A stretch of DNA of 64,000 bases from Actinomycetaceae bacterium (GTDB lineage Bacteria > Actinomycetota > Actinomycetes > Actinomycetales > Actinomycetaceae): assembly GCA_030540715.1 (NCBI GenBank), contig JAUNVQ010000009.1:37427-101426 (forward strand), in the 5' to 3' direction. Positions within the stretch are counted from its first letter, which is position 1. Each line of letters opens with the position of its first letter. Position numbers and translations under genes: made by a program. The notes beneath the pieces are model-generated. The model did not search any database. It saw only the letters and a list, made by a program, of their open reading frames with translations, and was not told the origin of the DNA. Positions 36,134 to 45,198 of the stretch are shown here, piece after piece.

Positions 36134-38869
36134 TTAGTTTTCTCCAGATTGGCCCGCATTCGGATTCAAGAGGTCGTATTTTTGAACCGCTTGAACCACG
36201 ACACCACGGTCCACTAGACCTTGGTCAGCAAGTGCCTGTAAAGCACGGACAGCCATGGAATGTGAATCAATATTGTAGTAACGCCTTGCTGCTGCACGTG
36301 TATCGGCAAATCCGAAGCCGTCAGCTCCCAGCGTATAGTAGGCACCTGGAACCCAGGTGCGAATCATATCGGGAAGCATATGGTCATAGTCAGAAGTTGC
36401 AACGAAGGGGCCCTCGGCACCATTGAGCTTGGTTTGGATATAGGGGATCTTCCAGCCCTGTTCGGAATGAAGGAAGTTATGGCGGTCGGCTTCTAAACCA
36501 TCGCGGCGAAGCTCCTGCCACGACGTTACTGACCATACAGCCGCATCGACACCCCAGTCTTCAGCAAGAAGCCTCTTAGCTTCCAAAGCCCACGGTACAG
36601 CAATACCTGAGGCCAACAGTTGAACCTTGGGGCCCACACCATCGGCTTCAGCTAGTTTGTACATGCCCTTAATAATGCCTTCGACATCAACATTGTCGGG
36701 TTCCGCAGGCTGGTGGATGGGTTCGTTATAAACGGTCAGGTAGTACATGACATTGCGGTCACGCCCTCCTTCGTTCTTACCGAACATGCGTTCCATGCCA
36801 TCGCGCATAATGTGTCGGATTTCGTAGGCATAGGCAGGATCATAGTGCACAAAGGCGCTATTTGTTGCCGCAATAATGGGGGAGTGTCCATCCATGTGCT
36901 GAAGTCCCTCACCTGTCAATGTTGTGCGCCCAGCGGTAGCCCCAATAAAGAATCCACGTGCTAGCTGGTCACCTGCAGCCCAGAACTGGTCGGCTGTACG
37001 TTGGAAACCAAACATGGAATAGGTGAAGTAGAAAGGAATCATTGGCTCATCTTGAGTCATATACGTCGTGCCAACAACTTGGAATGTTGCAGCGGCCGAA
37101 GCCTCGGAAATACCAAGATGAATAAACTGTCCGTGTTCGCTTTCCTGATAGCTAAGCATCATGTCGTGATCGACAGCAGTGTATTTTTGGCCGTGTGTAT
37201 TAAAGATTTTTGCGGTAGGAAACATAGCTTCCATACCGAAAGTACGTGCCTCGTCGGGCACGATCGGAACAACGCGTTTACCGATATTTTTATCGCGCAT
37301 AAATTCTTTCAGCAAACGAACAACAGCCATTGTGGTGGCAACTTTTTGTTTACCTGAACCGCTTTTAAGAACGTCATAGGTTTTCATGCCAGGAACTTCC
37401 AGGGCCCGATCGCGTTCTTTTGGTCGTGAAGGAAGGAAGCCACCTAGTTTCTTACGACGTTCCAGCATATAGTGCAATGCTGGGTCATTAGGATCTGGCT
37501 TGTAATAGGGTGGCATATACGGATTTTCTTCCAGCTGTTCATCAGTGAAGGGGATATGTAATGTGTCACGCAACCGTTTGATATCATCAAGCGTCATCTT
37601 CTTCATCTGGTGAGTTGCATTACGTCCCGTAAAGTGTTCACCCAGTTCGTAGCCTTTAATTGTGTGGGCAAGTACGACTGTGGGCTGGCCTGTATGATCA
37701 AGTGCAGCCTTATAGGCAGCATAGACTTTGCGGTAGTCGTGGCCTCCGCGACGCAGGTTCCAGATTTCCTCATCTGTCCAGTCTTTCACCATTTCTTTTG
37801 TCCGTGGGTCACGTCCAAAGAAATGTTCACGGACATAGGCACCGTCATTGGCTTTGAATGTTTGGTAGTCTCCGTCAAGGCATTCATCCATGACGTGAAC
37901 CAAAGCGTGATCTTTATCGGCAGCAAGCAGGCGGTCCCAGCCACGGCCCCAAATCACTTTAATAACGTTCCACCCGGCACCACGGAAGAATGATTCAAGT
38001 TCTTGGATAATTTTTCCGTTACCGCGTACAGGGCCGTCAAGGCGCTGCAGGTTACAGTTAATCACAAAGGTCAGATTGTCGAGTCCCTGTTGGGCTGCCA
38101 ATTGCAGAAGACCGCGCGACTCGGGTTCGTCCATTTCACCGTCGCCAAGGAATGCCCAGGTGTGTTGACCTGAACAATCTTTAATACCGTTGAGGGTCAT
38201 GTATTTGTCGAACCATGCCTGCGAGATCGCTTCAGCGGGCCCCAGGCCCATTGATACGGTAGGATATTCCCAAAAATCGGGCATACAGCGTGGGTGTGGG
38301 TAGGAAGGAATGCCGTGGGGGTGTGATTTTTCTTGGCGGAAGCCGTCAAGGTCATCCTCGGTAAGACGACCTTCCACGAAGGCACGAGCGTATTGCCCTG
38401 GGCTCGAGTGTCCTTGGAAGAATATGTGGTCACCACCAGAAGGATCGTTCTTTCCCTTAAAGAAGTGGTTGTAGCCCACTTCGTACAGTGTTGATACCGA
38501 GGCATAAGATGACAGGTGTCCGCCCACTTTTACGCCAGGACGCTGTGCGCGATGAACTAGCATTGCTGCGTTCCAGCGAATCCAGCGACGATAGGCTCTT
38601 TCCGTTGTTTCATCGCCAGGGAAGTAGGGTTCGTCCTCGGCGGCAATAGTGTTGGTGTAGGGGGTTGTTAGATTCGCAGGGACAGCAATGTTTTGTTTCT
38701 TCGCTGCTTCAAGTAGCGACAGTAGAATATAACGGGTGCGTGGTTCCCCTTTGGCTTCGATAAGTCCCCTTAATGATTCCAGCCATTCTTCCGTTTCTGC
38801 TGGATCATTGTCTGGAACCTGATGGAGCAGGCCATTGACCAAAGGTGTTTTCTTGTTCTGTGAACTCAC
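36134..38869 (-). CDS. aceE: Pyruvate dehydrogenase E1 component, homodimeric (AceE)
   Basis: 911 residues, the usual length. The thiamine-diphosphate motif is visible ([15 protein letters not shown], followed by [21 protein letters not shown], given in part), as are [17 protein letters not shown] and the transketolase-like central domain. It decarboxylates pyruvate and passes the acetyl group to E2. The GTG start at 38869 follows AAGGAAAA. The gene is alone; E2 and E3 are not in this window. A divergent DUF3052 gene lies upstream, a typical actinobacterial arrangement. Confidence 0.97.
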   Translation of the reverse strand: MSSQNKKTPLVNGLLHQVPDNDPAETEEWLESLRGLIEAKGEPRTRYILLSLLEAAKKQNIAVPANLTTPYTNTIAAEDEPYFPGDETTERAYRRWIRWNAAMLVHRAQRPGVKVGGHLSSYASVSTLYEVGYNHFFKGKNDPSGGDHIFFQGHSSPGQYARAFVEGRLTEDDLDGFRQEKSHPHGIPSYPHPRCMPDFWEYPTVSMGLGPAEAISQAWFDKYMTLNGIKDCSGQHTWAFLGDGEMDEPESRGLLQLAAQQGLDNLTFVINCNLQRLDGPVRGNGKIIQELESFFRGAGWNVIKVIWGRGWDRLLAADKDHALVHVMDECLDGDYQTFKANDGAYVREHFFGRDPRTKEMVKDWTDEEIWNLRRGGHDYRKVYAAYKAALDHTGQPTVVLAHTIKGYELGEHFTGRNATHQMKKMTLDDIKRLRDTLHIPFTDEQLEENPYMPPYYKPDPNDPALHYMLERRKKLGGFLPSRPKERDRALEVPGMKTYDVLKSGSGKQKVATTMAVVRLLKEFMRDKNIGKRVVPIVPDEARTFGMEAMFPTAKIFNTHGQKYTAVDHDMMLSYQESEHGQFIHLGISEASAAATFQVVGTTYMTQDEPMIPFYFTYSMFGFQRTADQFWAAGDQLARGFFIGATAGRTTLTGEGLQHMDGHSPIIAATNSAFVHYDPAYAYEIRHIMRDGMERMFGKNEGGRDRNVMYYLTVYNEPIHQPAEPDNVDVEGIIKGMYKLAEADGVGPKVQLLASGIAVPWALEAKRLLAEDWGVDAAVWSVTSWQELRRDGLEADRHNFLHSEQGWKIPYIQTKLNGAEGPFVATSDYDHMLPDMIRTWVPGAYYTLGADGFGFADTRAAARRYYNIDSHSMAVRALQALADQGLVDRGVVVQAVQKYDLLNPNAGQSGEN

Positions 38870-39226
38870 TTATTTTCCTTCCATAAGGTGTGCGTGCAGG
38901 TGACATTGTTTAAGTGAAGTCGGCGTAATCAGGATATTCACCGGTGTTCAAAGTGAACACGTGCCACCGTGAGGTTGTTTGAACCTGTTATCCCCAATTG
39001 TGCACTTAGTCGACAAAATAAGCTAGCCAAATCACAGGAAATTCTCTACAGATTGGACACATTTTAGGCTCTTTGGCACAAGTGAAGCATTGGTAAGAGC
39101 TCATTTTATTCTTATTGCGAGTATTTTTGTGTAAACCAGAGATTTTTCGGTGTCAAAATGGTTTAATCTTTTCTCAATGTCATGTACTGTATAGACTGGT
39201 CCATTAGTCAAAAGATAGGAAGTTGA
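38870..39226. other. Divergent promoter region between aceE and DUF3052
   Basis: 357 bases with no gene. It contains the 17-bp palindrome listed separately, a second small dyad AGGTT (38972-38976) / AACCT (38982-38986), and AT-rich sequence. TATAGA near 39191 could be the -10 for DUF3052. No RNA gene is visible. Confidence 0.4.
38944..38960. promoter_or_regulatory. Perfect palindrome upstream of aceE, candidate operator
   Basis: GTGTTCA (38944-38950), AAG, TGAACAC (38954-38960): a 17-bp perfect dyad 75 bases upstream of the aceE start. Size and symmetry fit a dimeric transcription factor site. The regulator is unknown. Confidence 0.5.
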
Positions 39227-39634
39227 GTGGATACGAACCCGGTTGTGGAGTCGTTAGGGTTTAGCGGCGATATGGTCGTCCAAGAATTTGGTTGGGATGA
39301 AGATGTTGATGAAGTTGTGCGTGAAGCTATAGAAACTGCTTGTGGCCAGCAAATGGAATACGAAGACTTCCAGGGCGTTGCTGACGGAGCTATTATCTGG
39401 TGGCGCAGTGATGACGGAGACGTTGACGCGCTGTCTGATCTCATGCTTGATGCAATGAGAAATCTTGACGACGGTGGCGTGATGTGGGTATTAAGTCCTA
39501 AGGCTTCGCTTCCAGATCATGTCCCACCACGCGACATTGAAGAGGCGGCGAAGGCTGTGGGGCAACATCCCACCACATCAGAGGTGGTCTCACCTAATTG
39601 GTCGGGGATAAGGATAGTATCAAGAGGGCGGTAG
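39227..39634 (+). CDS. DUF3052 family protein
   Basis: 135 residues, starting MDTNPVVESLGFSGDMVVQEFGWDEDVDEVVREAIE (given in part) and containing IIWWRSDDGDVDAL. It is the DUF3052 family, widespread in Actinobacteria next to aceE and a tRNA-Val gene, as here. Function unknown. The start is GTG. Confidence 0.9.
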   Translation: MDTNPVVESLGFSGDMVVQEFGWDEDVDEVVREAIETACGQQMEYEDFQGVADGAIIWWRSDDGDVDALSDLMLDAMRNLDDGGVMWVLSPKASLPDHVPPRDIEEAAKAVGQHPTTSEVVSPNWSGIRIVSRGR

Positions 39635-39671
39635 TGCTGGCTCATGTTCGTGATGATGATGTGATGCCGAT

Positions 39672-39700
39672 TTGGCATTACGGGGCGTTTTCGTTATATG
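39672..39700 (+). promoter_or_regulatory. Promoter of tRNA-Val
   Basis: TTGGCA (39672-39677), a 17-base spacer, TATATG (39695-39700). Expected start near 39707, 9 bases before the mature tRNA. Confidence 0.65.
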
Positions 39701-39715
39701 ATTACTAACGCTTAC

Positions 39716-39789
39716 GGGCCTTTAGCTCAGCTGGTTAGAGCACTGCGTTTACACCGCAGGGGTCGGGGGTTCGAGTCCCTCAGGGCCCA
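39716..39789 (+). tRNA. tRNA-Val (anticodon UAC)
   Basis: A full cloverleaf: acceptor GGGCCTT with AGGGCCC, D stem GCTC/GAGC, anticodon stem CTGCG/CGCAG around loop TTTACAC (anticodon TAC), T stem GGGGG/CCCTC with TTCGAGT. The discriminator is A. The 3' CCA is not encoded, so it must be added after transcription. The gene lies downstream of DUF3052. Confidence 0.97.
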
Positions 39790-39800
39790 CAAAACCCTAT

Positions 39801-39847
39801 AAACCCCTATTGATATGTACAAACATAAAGATAGGGGTTTTGTTTTT
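39801..39847 (+). terminator. Terminator after tRNA-Val
   Basis: AAACCCCTA (39801-39809) / TAGGGGTTT (39832-39840), loop 22 bases, then tgtttttt. Placed 11 bases after the tRNA. Confidence 0.8.
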
Positions 39848-40032
39848 TGTGAGGTTCCTATGTTTTTGTAAGGCCTAAATCACATCTTTGTTATTATTCA
39901 TCATCTGTGTCTGTCAAGAAAATGCAAAAACTAAAGGTCAGACGGAACACCAGAATAAGAAAGTGTCTTTGCTTTTCCCACGCTAGTGGCCCTGTTTCCG
40001 ATATCGTGTACGACTGGCCGGCACAAGTGTGT

Positions 40033-40038
40033 TATAGT
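40033..40038 (+). promoter_or_regulatory. Probable -10 element for the pyrB leader transcript
   Basis: TATAGT with no good -35 at normal spacing. Transcription would begin near 40045, giving a leader of about 185 bases before pyrB that contains the leader ORF and attenuator. Confidence 0.4.
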
Positions 40039-40074
40039 CTTGCTAACTCGAAGGAAGTTGTGGGAAGGAAACCT

Positions 40075-40254
40075 ATGATAGGAGCCCCGCTCATAGAGCG
40101 AATGCACAGATTGTGGGGGAAATATTTCCTTTTTCGTGTCTTTCGATTTTTTCAACCTCGCCAACTGGCGAGGTTATTTTTTTATCTGGCAACAGTACCG
40201 ACTTTGTTATTATCGAGAGGAAATACCTATGAACGATTCACCGAAATTCCCTAA
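40075..40254 (+). CDS. Candidate pyrB leader peptide (attenuation ORF)
   Basis: A 59-codon ORF with a good ribosome site (GGAAGGAAA ending 4-5 bases before the ATG). Its middle codons cross a U-rich stretch (19 T of 29 at 40125-40153, many Phe codons), then run straight through the terminator hairpin at 40154-40175. The ORF ends 23 bases inside pyrB in another frame. This layout is that of the enterobacterial pyrBI leader, where low UTP stalls RNA polymerase in the U-rich part, the ribosome catches up and blocks the terminator. The product itself probably has no function. Confidence 0.6.
   Translation: MIGAPLIERMHRLWGKYFLFRVFRFFQPRQLARLFFYLATVPTLLLSRGNTYERFTEIP
40154..40183 (+). terminator. 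pyrB attenuator
   Basis: AACCTCGCCA (40154-40163) / TGGCGAGGTT (40166-40175), a perfect 10-bp inverted repeat (in practice about 9 bp with a 4-base loop), followed by ATTTTTTT. It lies 46 bases before the pyrB start, inside the leader ORF. The position between promoter and gene makes it an attenuator and not an end terminator. Confidence 0.8.
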
Positions 40255-41263
40255 GTTTGGCCCCGGGCAGCATCTTATTTCAGTAGACCAATTCGATAAA
40301 GAAAATCTACGAGAATTCTTCACGATGGCGCAGGCGCTTCGTCCTATTGCTGAGCGCAAACAGATTTGTACAGTATTGGATGGGGCAGTGCTTTGTTCGC
40401 TGTTCTTTGAGCCATCAACACGTACACGATTATCATTTGAATCTGCATTTCTGCGTCTGGGGGGAGAGGTAGAAACCACTACTGGTTTTACATTCTCGTC
40501 GATGGCAAAAGGTGAATCAATTGCCGATACATCGCGCGTTGTTTCTGGCTATACAGATGTACTTGTTGTTCGTCATCCTGATGCTGGATCGGTAGCCGAG
40601 TTTGCTCAGCATTCAGTAGTTCCTGTTCTTAACGCTGGCGATGGCTCAGGGGAACATCCCTCTCAAGCTCTGCTTGATGTGTTTACGATGGAAGCTGAAA
40701 TGGAGAAGAAAGGTCGCACTATTGATGGCTGCACTATAGCAGTGATGGGAGATCTCAAGTACGGGCGTACCGTGCATTCATTGATGAAGCTGATGAGCCT
40801 TTACGATAATGTGACATTTCAACTGTATGCTCCGCCTTCTCTTGAACTTCCGCACTATGTTTCCGAATATGCAACACAGTCTGGTTCGCGCGTTATCGAA
40901 TGTTCGCACCAAATTGAGGCACTTTCTGGCTCAGATATTGTCTACGCTACTCGCGTTCAACGCGAACGTATGACTGAAGAAATTGCTAAATCGAAAGAGC
41001 TTCAGGGCTGTCTTTTGAATAGGGCGATGCTTGAGGAAGCAAATGCTCTTGATATTATTATCTGCCATCCACTTCCCAGGGATTCACGTCCTGATTCCTT
41101 TGACCTAGCAACAGATGTGGATGACCTGCCGGGCCTGTCCATTTTCCGTCAAACAGATAACGGCGTGTTAGTTCGTATGGCGATGTTCCTTACCACTATG
41201 GGAGTTTCCATGGATATTGTTGCAGCCAAAACCAAGGCAAAGCCCTGGAAAGTAACAGATTAA
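40229..41263 (+). CDS. pyrB: Aspartate carbamoyltransferase catalytic chain
   Basis: 344 residues. Carbamoyl-phosphate site FFEPSTRTRLSFESA, NAGDGSGEHPSQALLD, GDLKYGRTVHSL and HPLPRDSR are all aspartate-type, so it is PyrB and not ArgF. It makes carbamoyl-aspartate, the first pyrimidine intermediate. GAGAGGA precedes the ATG at 40229. The frame reaches upstream to 40136 but that part overlaps the attenuator. No pyrI or pyrC follows; the gene is alone, closed by a strong terminator. Confidence 0.95.
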   Translation: MNDSPKFPKFGPGQHLISVDQFDKENLREFFTMAQALRPIAERKQICTVLDGAVLCSLFFEPSTRTRLSFESAFLRLGGEVETTTGFTFSSMAKGESIADTSRVVSGYTDVLVVRHPDAGSVAEFAQHSVVPVLNAGDGSGEHPSQALLDVFTMEAEMEKKGRTIDGCTIAVMGDLKYGRTVHSLMKLMSLYDNVTFQLYAPPSLELPHYVSEYATQSGSRVIECSHQIEALSGSDIVYATRVQRERMTEEIAKSKELQGCLLNRAMLEEANALDIIICHPLPRDSRPDSFDLATDVDDLPGLSIFRQTDNGVLVRMAMFLTTMGVSMDIVAAKTKAKPWKVTD

Positions 41264-41355
41264 TTGAAGTCTTAGTCTGTGAATGGCTGTGGACAATCGC
41301 AATCATATTGCGTGAACAGAAGAGCCTTGACAGTGTGAAGTGTGCTCTGTGAACA

Positions 41356-41403
41356 ATTGTTTTTCCGGTGGTCATGAAGATGATTGACCACCGGAAAAAC
41401 AAT
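41356..41403. terminator. Bidirectional terminator between pyrB and UPF0371 gene
   Basis: A 19-bp perfect inverted repeat: ATTGTTTTTCCGGTGGTCA (41356-41374) with its complement at 41385-41403 around a 10-base loop. The A/T ends give a T tract on either strand. The right arm touches the stop codon of the UPF0371 gene (41403-41405). Confidence 0.92.
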
Positions 41404-42899
41404 TAACGTTTGCGGTACAAACTTTTACGTTGGTATTCCGGTTCAGATGTTACCTGAACACCAAGATTACGGAAGATACCTTCATCTACTGAACCAAGAA
41501 TCGTTGTTGTATGGGCTTGACAGCCGTGAAGATTTTGAAGCTGATCGAGGGCTCTGCGAGCCAGCTCGTCACTATCTGCTGACACCGACAATGCGATCAG
41601 AACTTCATCAGTATGCAGACGCGGGTTGCGTGATCCTAGATGCTCGGTTTTGAGTGTTTGAATAGGGCGTATCGATGTTGGAGCTAATACGTCATTTGTT
41701 GGTTCAATGCCCGCCAGCAGTTTGAGAGCGTTAAGGAGCATTGCCGACGAACATCCTAACAGTGCTGATGTTTTGCCTGTAACAATCGTTCCGTCGTTAA
41801 GTTGGATAGCAGAAGCTGGTTCACCCGTTGCTGCTTCAACTTCTAAAGCTGGTTGAACTACTTGGCGATAGCGTCGTGTGATTCCTAGCTTAGACATCAA
41901 TAATGCGATCCTATCTGATTCAACAGGGTCACGTTCATCGCGGCGCTCTTCAACAAGGGCCTTATAGTAGCGGCGCACAATTTCTTGTTTTGCTGCTTCG
42001 CGACAGGCCGCATCATTTGAGATACAAAAGCCTGCCATATTCACTCCCATGTCTGTGGGGGACTGGTAGGGGCATTGTCCAGCAAGTTCTTCCAGAAGAA
42101 TTTTCAACAAAGAAAAGACCTCAACATCGCGGTTATAGTTCACAGCCTGTTTTCCATATGCTGCCAAATGGAACGGATCGATCATATTGACATCATCAAG
42201 GTCGGCCGTGGCAGCTTCATAGGCCAGATTGACTGGATGATCAAGGGGAAGATTCCAAATCGGAAATGTCTCGAACTTGGCATACCCGGCTGTGATGTCA
42301 TTTTGAAAATCATGATATATCTGCGATAAACATGTTGCTAGTTTTCCTGAACCAGGGCCAGGAGCAGTAACAACAATCAAATCGCGGGTGGTGTGGACGT
42401 AATCATTTTTTCCAAGCCCCTCGGCACTAACAATTTTTGCTGTATCATGTGGATAGCCTTTAATAGTGCGATGGCGAGAAACGGTCATACCTAGCCGCTG
42501 TAAGCGCTGTTCAAACTGTTTGGCTGCATGGTTGTCATCATCCATCCGTGTCAAGACAATATTGTTCACCAAAAAGCCGCGCTCGCGGAAAACGTCAACT
42601 AGTCGAAGGGCGTCTTCTTCATAGGGAATTCCCAGATCTGCTCGAACTTTTTGCCGTTGAACGTCTTGAGCATTGACTACAACGATGATCTCAAGTTCAT
42701 CTTTGAGCTGTTGAAGCATTCTAATTTTATTATCTGGAGTAAAGCCTGGAAGTACACGTGATGCGTGCATGTCATCAAATAGTTTTCCACCCATTTCTAG
42801 ATAGAGTTTTCCGCCGATTTCTTGGCGTCGGGCTTCAATATGTTCGGACTGTAGGCTAATGTATTGCTCTGGATCGAATCCTGGGATATCAGGAACCAT
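41403..42899 (-). CDS. DUF1846 / UPF0371 family protein
   Basis: 498 residues, starting [25 protein letters not shown] (given in part). The family UPF0371 (DUF1846) is seen in some Firmicutes and Actinobacteria. It shows a P-loop-like [16 protein letters not shown] near residue 180, a nucleotide or cofactor binding feature, and later segments [19 protein letters not shown]. Function is unknown. It is a single gene with its own terminator. Confidence 0.88.
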   Translation of the reverse strand: MVPDIPGFDPEQYISLQSEHIEARRQEIGGKLYLEMGGKLFDDMHASRVLPGFTPDNKIRMLQQLKDELEIIVVVNAQDVQRQKVRADLGIPYEEDALRLVDVFRERGFLVNNIVLTRMDDDNHAAKQFEQRLQRLGMTVSRHRTIKGYPHDTAKIVSAEGLGKNDYVHTTRDLIVVTAPGPGSGKLATCLSQIYHDFQNDITAGYAKFETFPIWNLPLDHPVNLAYEAATADLDDVNMIDPFHLAAYGKQAVNYNRDVEVFSLLKILLEELAGQCPYQSPTDMGVNMAGFCISNDAACREAAKQEIVRRYYKALVEERRDERDPVESDRIALLMSKLGITRRYRQVVQPALEVEAATGEPASAIQLNDGTIVTGKTSALLGCSSAMLLNALKLLAGIEPTNDVLAPTSIRPIQTLKTEHLGSRNPRLHTDEVLIALSVSADSDELARRALDQLQNLHGCQAHTTTILGSVDEGIFRNLGVQVTSEPEYQRKSLYRKR

Positions 42900-43130
42900 G
42901 GGGGCCTTTCTTCACACGGGAAAAATGTTATTCCATGATCATAATGGATATGGCAGGGCTATGGGAATGAGAAAAGATAAAACGCGTGTCGCATAACAAT
43001 AAAACGACTACTCTTGTAAGTAAAATCACAATTAACCTACCGGCTGGTGAATTATCTCTTTGACCTGCATGGCTTTATCCGCAGCATTACATATTTCATC
43101 AATAAAATTGTGCAAATGTATAAAAAGCAT
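42900..43130. other. Intergenic region upstream of the candidate small RNA
   Basis: Contains the 5' region of the UPF0371 gene (minus strand) and TATAAA at 43119-43124 with a weak TTCATC at 43095-43100, a possible plus-strand promoter. No coding sequence is seen. Confidence 0.4.
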
Positions 43131-43310
43131 GTTCGGCTACATCTTCAAGTAAGACGCTTCGACTATGCGGTGCTAGTCTGAAGGTATCTCACTACTCTAG
43201 TGGTCGTAGCATGGAGAGTAGCCATGGTATGTCGTGAGTCTAGTAGAGGTACACATTACAAGACATTGATGGTGGACGCTAAGGATGGGTGTCCACCATC
43301 ATTCTTTTTG
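43131..43310 (+). ncRNA. Candidate small RNA gene with its own terminator
   Basis: A non-coding 180-base unit in a 580-base gene desert. It has a possible -10 TATAAA (43119-43124), an elongated hairpin formed by TGCTAG (43171-43176) with CTAGTA (43240-43245, one G-U pair), CTCA (43188-43191) with TGAG (43235-43238) and CTACTCT (43192-43198) with AGAGTAG (43215-43221), then a strong terminator. No reading frame with a ribosome site fits. Its long bulged hairpin recalls 6S-type RNAs in outline only. I cannot assign a family. Confidence 0.5.
43268..43310 (+). terminator. Orphan terminator of the candidate small RNA
   Basis: GATGGTGGAC (43268-43277) / GTCCACCATC (43291-43300), loop 13, then attcttttt. 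No plus-strand coding gene ends before it, so it needs another transcript to explain it. Confidence 0.8.
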
Positions 43311-43480
43311 CATTGATGGTACTGATTTTTGTTTATGTTACTTCTTGTTTATTGTCTATTTTTGCATATACAGCGCTGTAGGTAGTTATGGTGGTTAACG
43401 TATTCACGGTCTGCATTATTCGTTATTGTTCAGCCCCAACCAGTCAACGAAGATGAGTATTACTCGCGAGAGTTACCATC

Positions 43481-44107
43481 TTATTGTTCTATCAGTTGAA
43501 GGTCTTTAAGTTTTCTCAACCCTTTGCGCAGATGAAGACAATCGGATTTCTTCTGTTTATCGTAGCATTCGCCAAAAAGAGAGATAGCCTGTGAGACGGC
43601 CTTTAACGCACGGTCAAATTCTAGACAACGCCCATAGATTAATGCACAGTCTTGATACCACTGCGCTTCACGCCAACGGCGAGTGCTTTTGTCGCCAAAA
43701 GTCTTATCGGTGACGATAGAGTGAAGATCATCAAGGGCAGAATATATTGTTTCCTTGAGTTGTTGGTTGGGTGGCTCAGGTCGTTGAACAAGAGCAACAA
43801 TGTAATCCCATGTAGCCGCTGCACGAAGTTGGGGTGAATATCGTGTGGGGGCCTTGAGAATACTTTCACGGCAGCTTGTCCACAATGTAATCAGCTCGTC
43901 ATATCGTTGTTTCGCAATAAGAGCAGGTGAAATAGCCTCAAGAAGTTTCACAGAGTCATCAATATCACCGCAAGAAATACACTTGCGAATTACATTGACA
44001 CTATCATCCATGGTCGCGTAGGGATAACTAAGTAACAGATTGTCTTTCCACTCTGCGTGAGTCGTATTGTCTTGCTCCAAAACATCACCGGGTTGTTGAA
44101 TCTTCAT
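43481..44107 (-). CDS. Hypothetical helical repeat-like protein
   Basis: 208 residues, cytoplasmic and mostly helical, with TPR-like segments (DDSVKLLEAISPALIAKQRYDEL; ALIYGRCLEFDRALKAVSQAISLF, given in part). It is not a recognized family. Codon use resembles the neighbours. The ATG at 44107 follows AAAGGACAG. It stands alone, divergent from the Nif3 gene. Confidence 0.7.
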   Translation of the reverse strand: MKIQQPGDVLEQDNTTHAEWKDNLLLSYPYATMDDSVNVIRKCISCGDIDDSVKLLEAISPALIAKQRYDELITLWTSCRESILKAPTRYSPQLRAAATWDYIVALVQRPEPPNQQLKETIYSALDDLHSIVTDKTFGDKSTRRWREAQWYQDCALIYGRCLEFDRALKAVSQAISLFGECYDKQKKSDCLHLRKGLRKLKDLQLIEQ

Positions 44108-44343
44108 TATTGCTGTCCTTTACTGTGTTGTCTGTTACGTTTACGCTAGTCCACCTATGCGATAGCGGAAGAAGCGGATAAGTTATCGCACTTTTATTCG
44201 GCTGTCACAGGCTTTTTATCGGCGTGAATACGGGTAATAATTGCTGCGGGTGAACACGTATTGCTTTATCTAATAGTTCACCAAAACCACAGTGACTTAA
44301 GATGTATCATGCAGCGCTACATGAGAAACTGTAGGTAAAAAGC

Positions 44344-44349
44344 TATGCT
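44344..44349 (+). promoter_or_regulatory. -10 element placed for a leaderless Nif3-family mRNA
   Basis: TATGCT ends 6 bases before the ATG at 44356, and no ribosome site is present, which fits a leaderless transcript. The -35 is weak. Confidence 0.4.
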
Positions 44350-44355
44350 TAACAT

Positions 44356-45195
44356 ATGACAAAAGAAGTGACAGTTGGCGATATCGTTCACCTTATTCAT
44401 ACACTTTACCCACCCCATCTTGCACAATCATGGGATAGCGTAGGTCTTATTTGCGGCAACCCTGATGCGCCAGTACATACAATTCTTGTTGGGCTGGACC
44501 CCGTAGCAGCGCTTGGAAAAGAAGCGCAGCAACGACAGGCCGACTTTATTCTTACGCATCACCCGCTTTACCTTCACGCAACCTCAAGTGTTGCAGCAAC
44601 TACGCCAAAGGGGCGGCTCATTCACCACCTCATAACCAATAATATTGCGCTGATGAACGCGCATACCAACGCAGACTGCGCACACAACGGAGTGGCTCAC
44701 TCATTGGCACGAAGGCTTGACCTTCGCAGTACTCGGCCAATGGATCCCCTTCCCGAAAATCCATCAATTGGTCTTGGTCGTATCGGTGAATTACCAGTTG
44801 AAATGACTTTCGAACAATGTGCCAACTATGTTGCAAGCCGAATACCAGCATCTGCACCAGGTCTGTTAGCTGCTGGCCCGCGCGACGCGCTTGTCAAAAC
44901 AATGCTTGTGTCTCCGGGGGCAGGAGATTCTTTCCTTGAACGAGCTCGAGAATTGGGTGCCGATGTATATTTTACAGCTGACCTGCGTCATCATCCAGCA
45001 TCCGAACATGTTGAAGGCGGTAAACCCTATTTGCTCTGTGGAACCCACTGGGCTACTGAATCAGTGTGGATTGAAGATGCTGTGCATGCGTTGCGAAATG
45101 CACTATCGCAGCATTTTCCTCATACGCATATTCTTGTCGAAGAGTCTACAATAGTGAGCGAACCCTGGAATTTTCGTTTGCCAACGAAAGGTTAA
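44356..45195 (+). CDS. Nif3-like dinuclear metal center protein
   Basis: 279 residues of the NIF3/YbgI family: WDSVGLICG, ILTHHPLYLH (metal His pair), NAHTNADCAHNGV and the late THWATES. The family binds two metals in a toroidal hexamer; its reaction is unclear (GTP cyclohydrolase-like annotations are unproven). It begins the Nif3-zinc ribbon-RNase H cluster common in Actinobacteria. The next gene starts 3 bases after its stop. Confidence 0.93.
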   Translation: MTKEVTVGDIVHLIHTLYPPHLAQSWDSVGLICGNPDAPVHTILVGLDPVAALGKEAQQRQADFILTHHPLYLHATSSVAATTPKGRLIHHLITNNIALMNAHTNADCAHNGVAHSLARRLDLRSTRPMDPLPENPSIGLGRIGELPVEMTFEQCANYVASRIPASAPGLLAAGPRDALVKTMLVSPGAGDSFLERARELGADVYFTADLRHHPASEHVEGGKPYLLCGTHWATESVWIEDAVHALRNALSQHFPHTHILVEESTIVSEPWNFRLPTKG

Positions 45196-45198
45196 ACC

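Noticed and set aside
39998..40228. PyrR-binding attenuator for pyrB
   Set aside because: No PyrR-type stem-loop sequence is visible; the leader ORF with U-rich stretch explains the terminator better.
40229..41263. The carbamoyltransferase as the missing argF
   Set aside because: The FFEPSTRTR, HPSQALLD and GDLKYGRTVHS motifs and HPLPR are aspartate-type; it is pyrB.
43131..43310. Naming the orphan RNA as 6S RNA
   Set aside because: Length and long hairpin fit, but no conserved 6S sequence can be verified by eye, so it stays unclassified.
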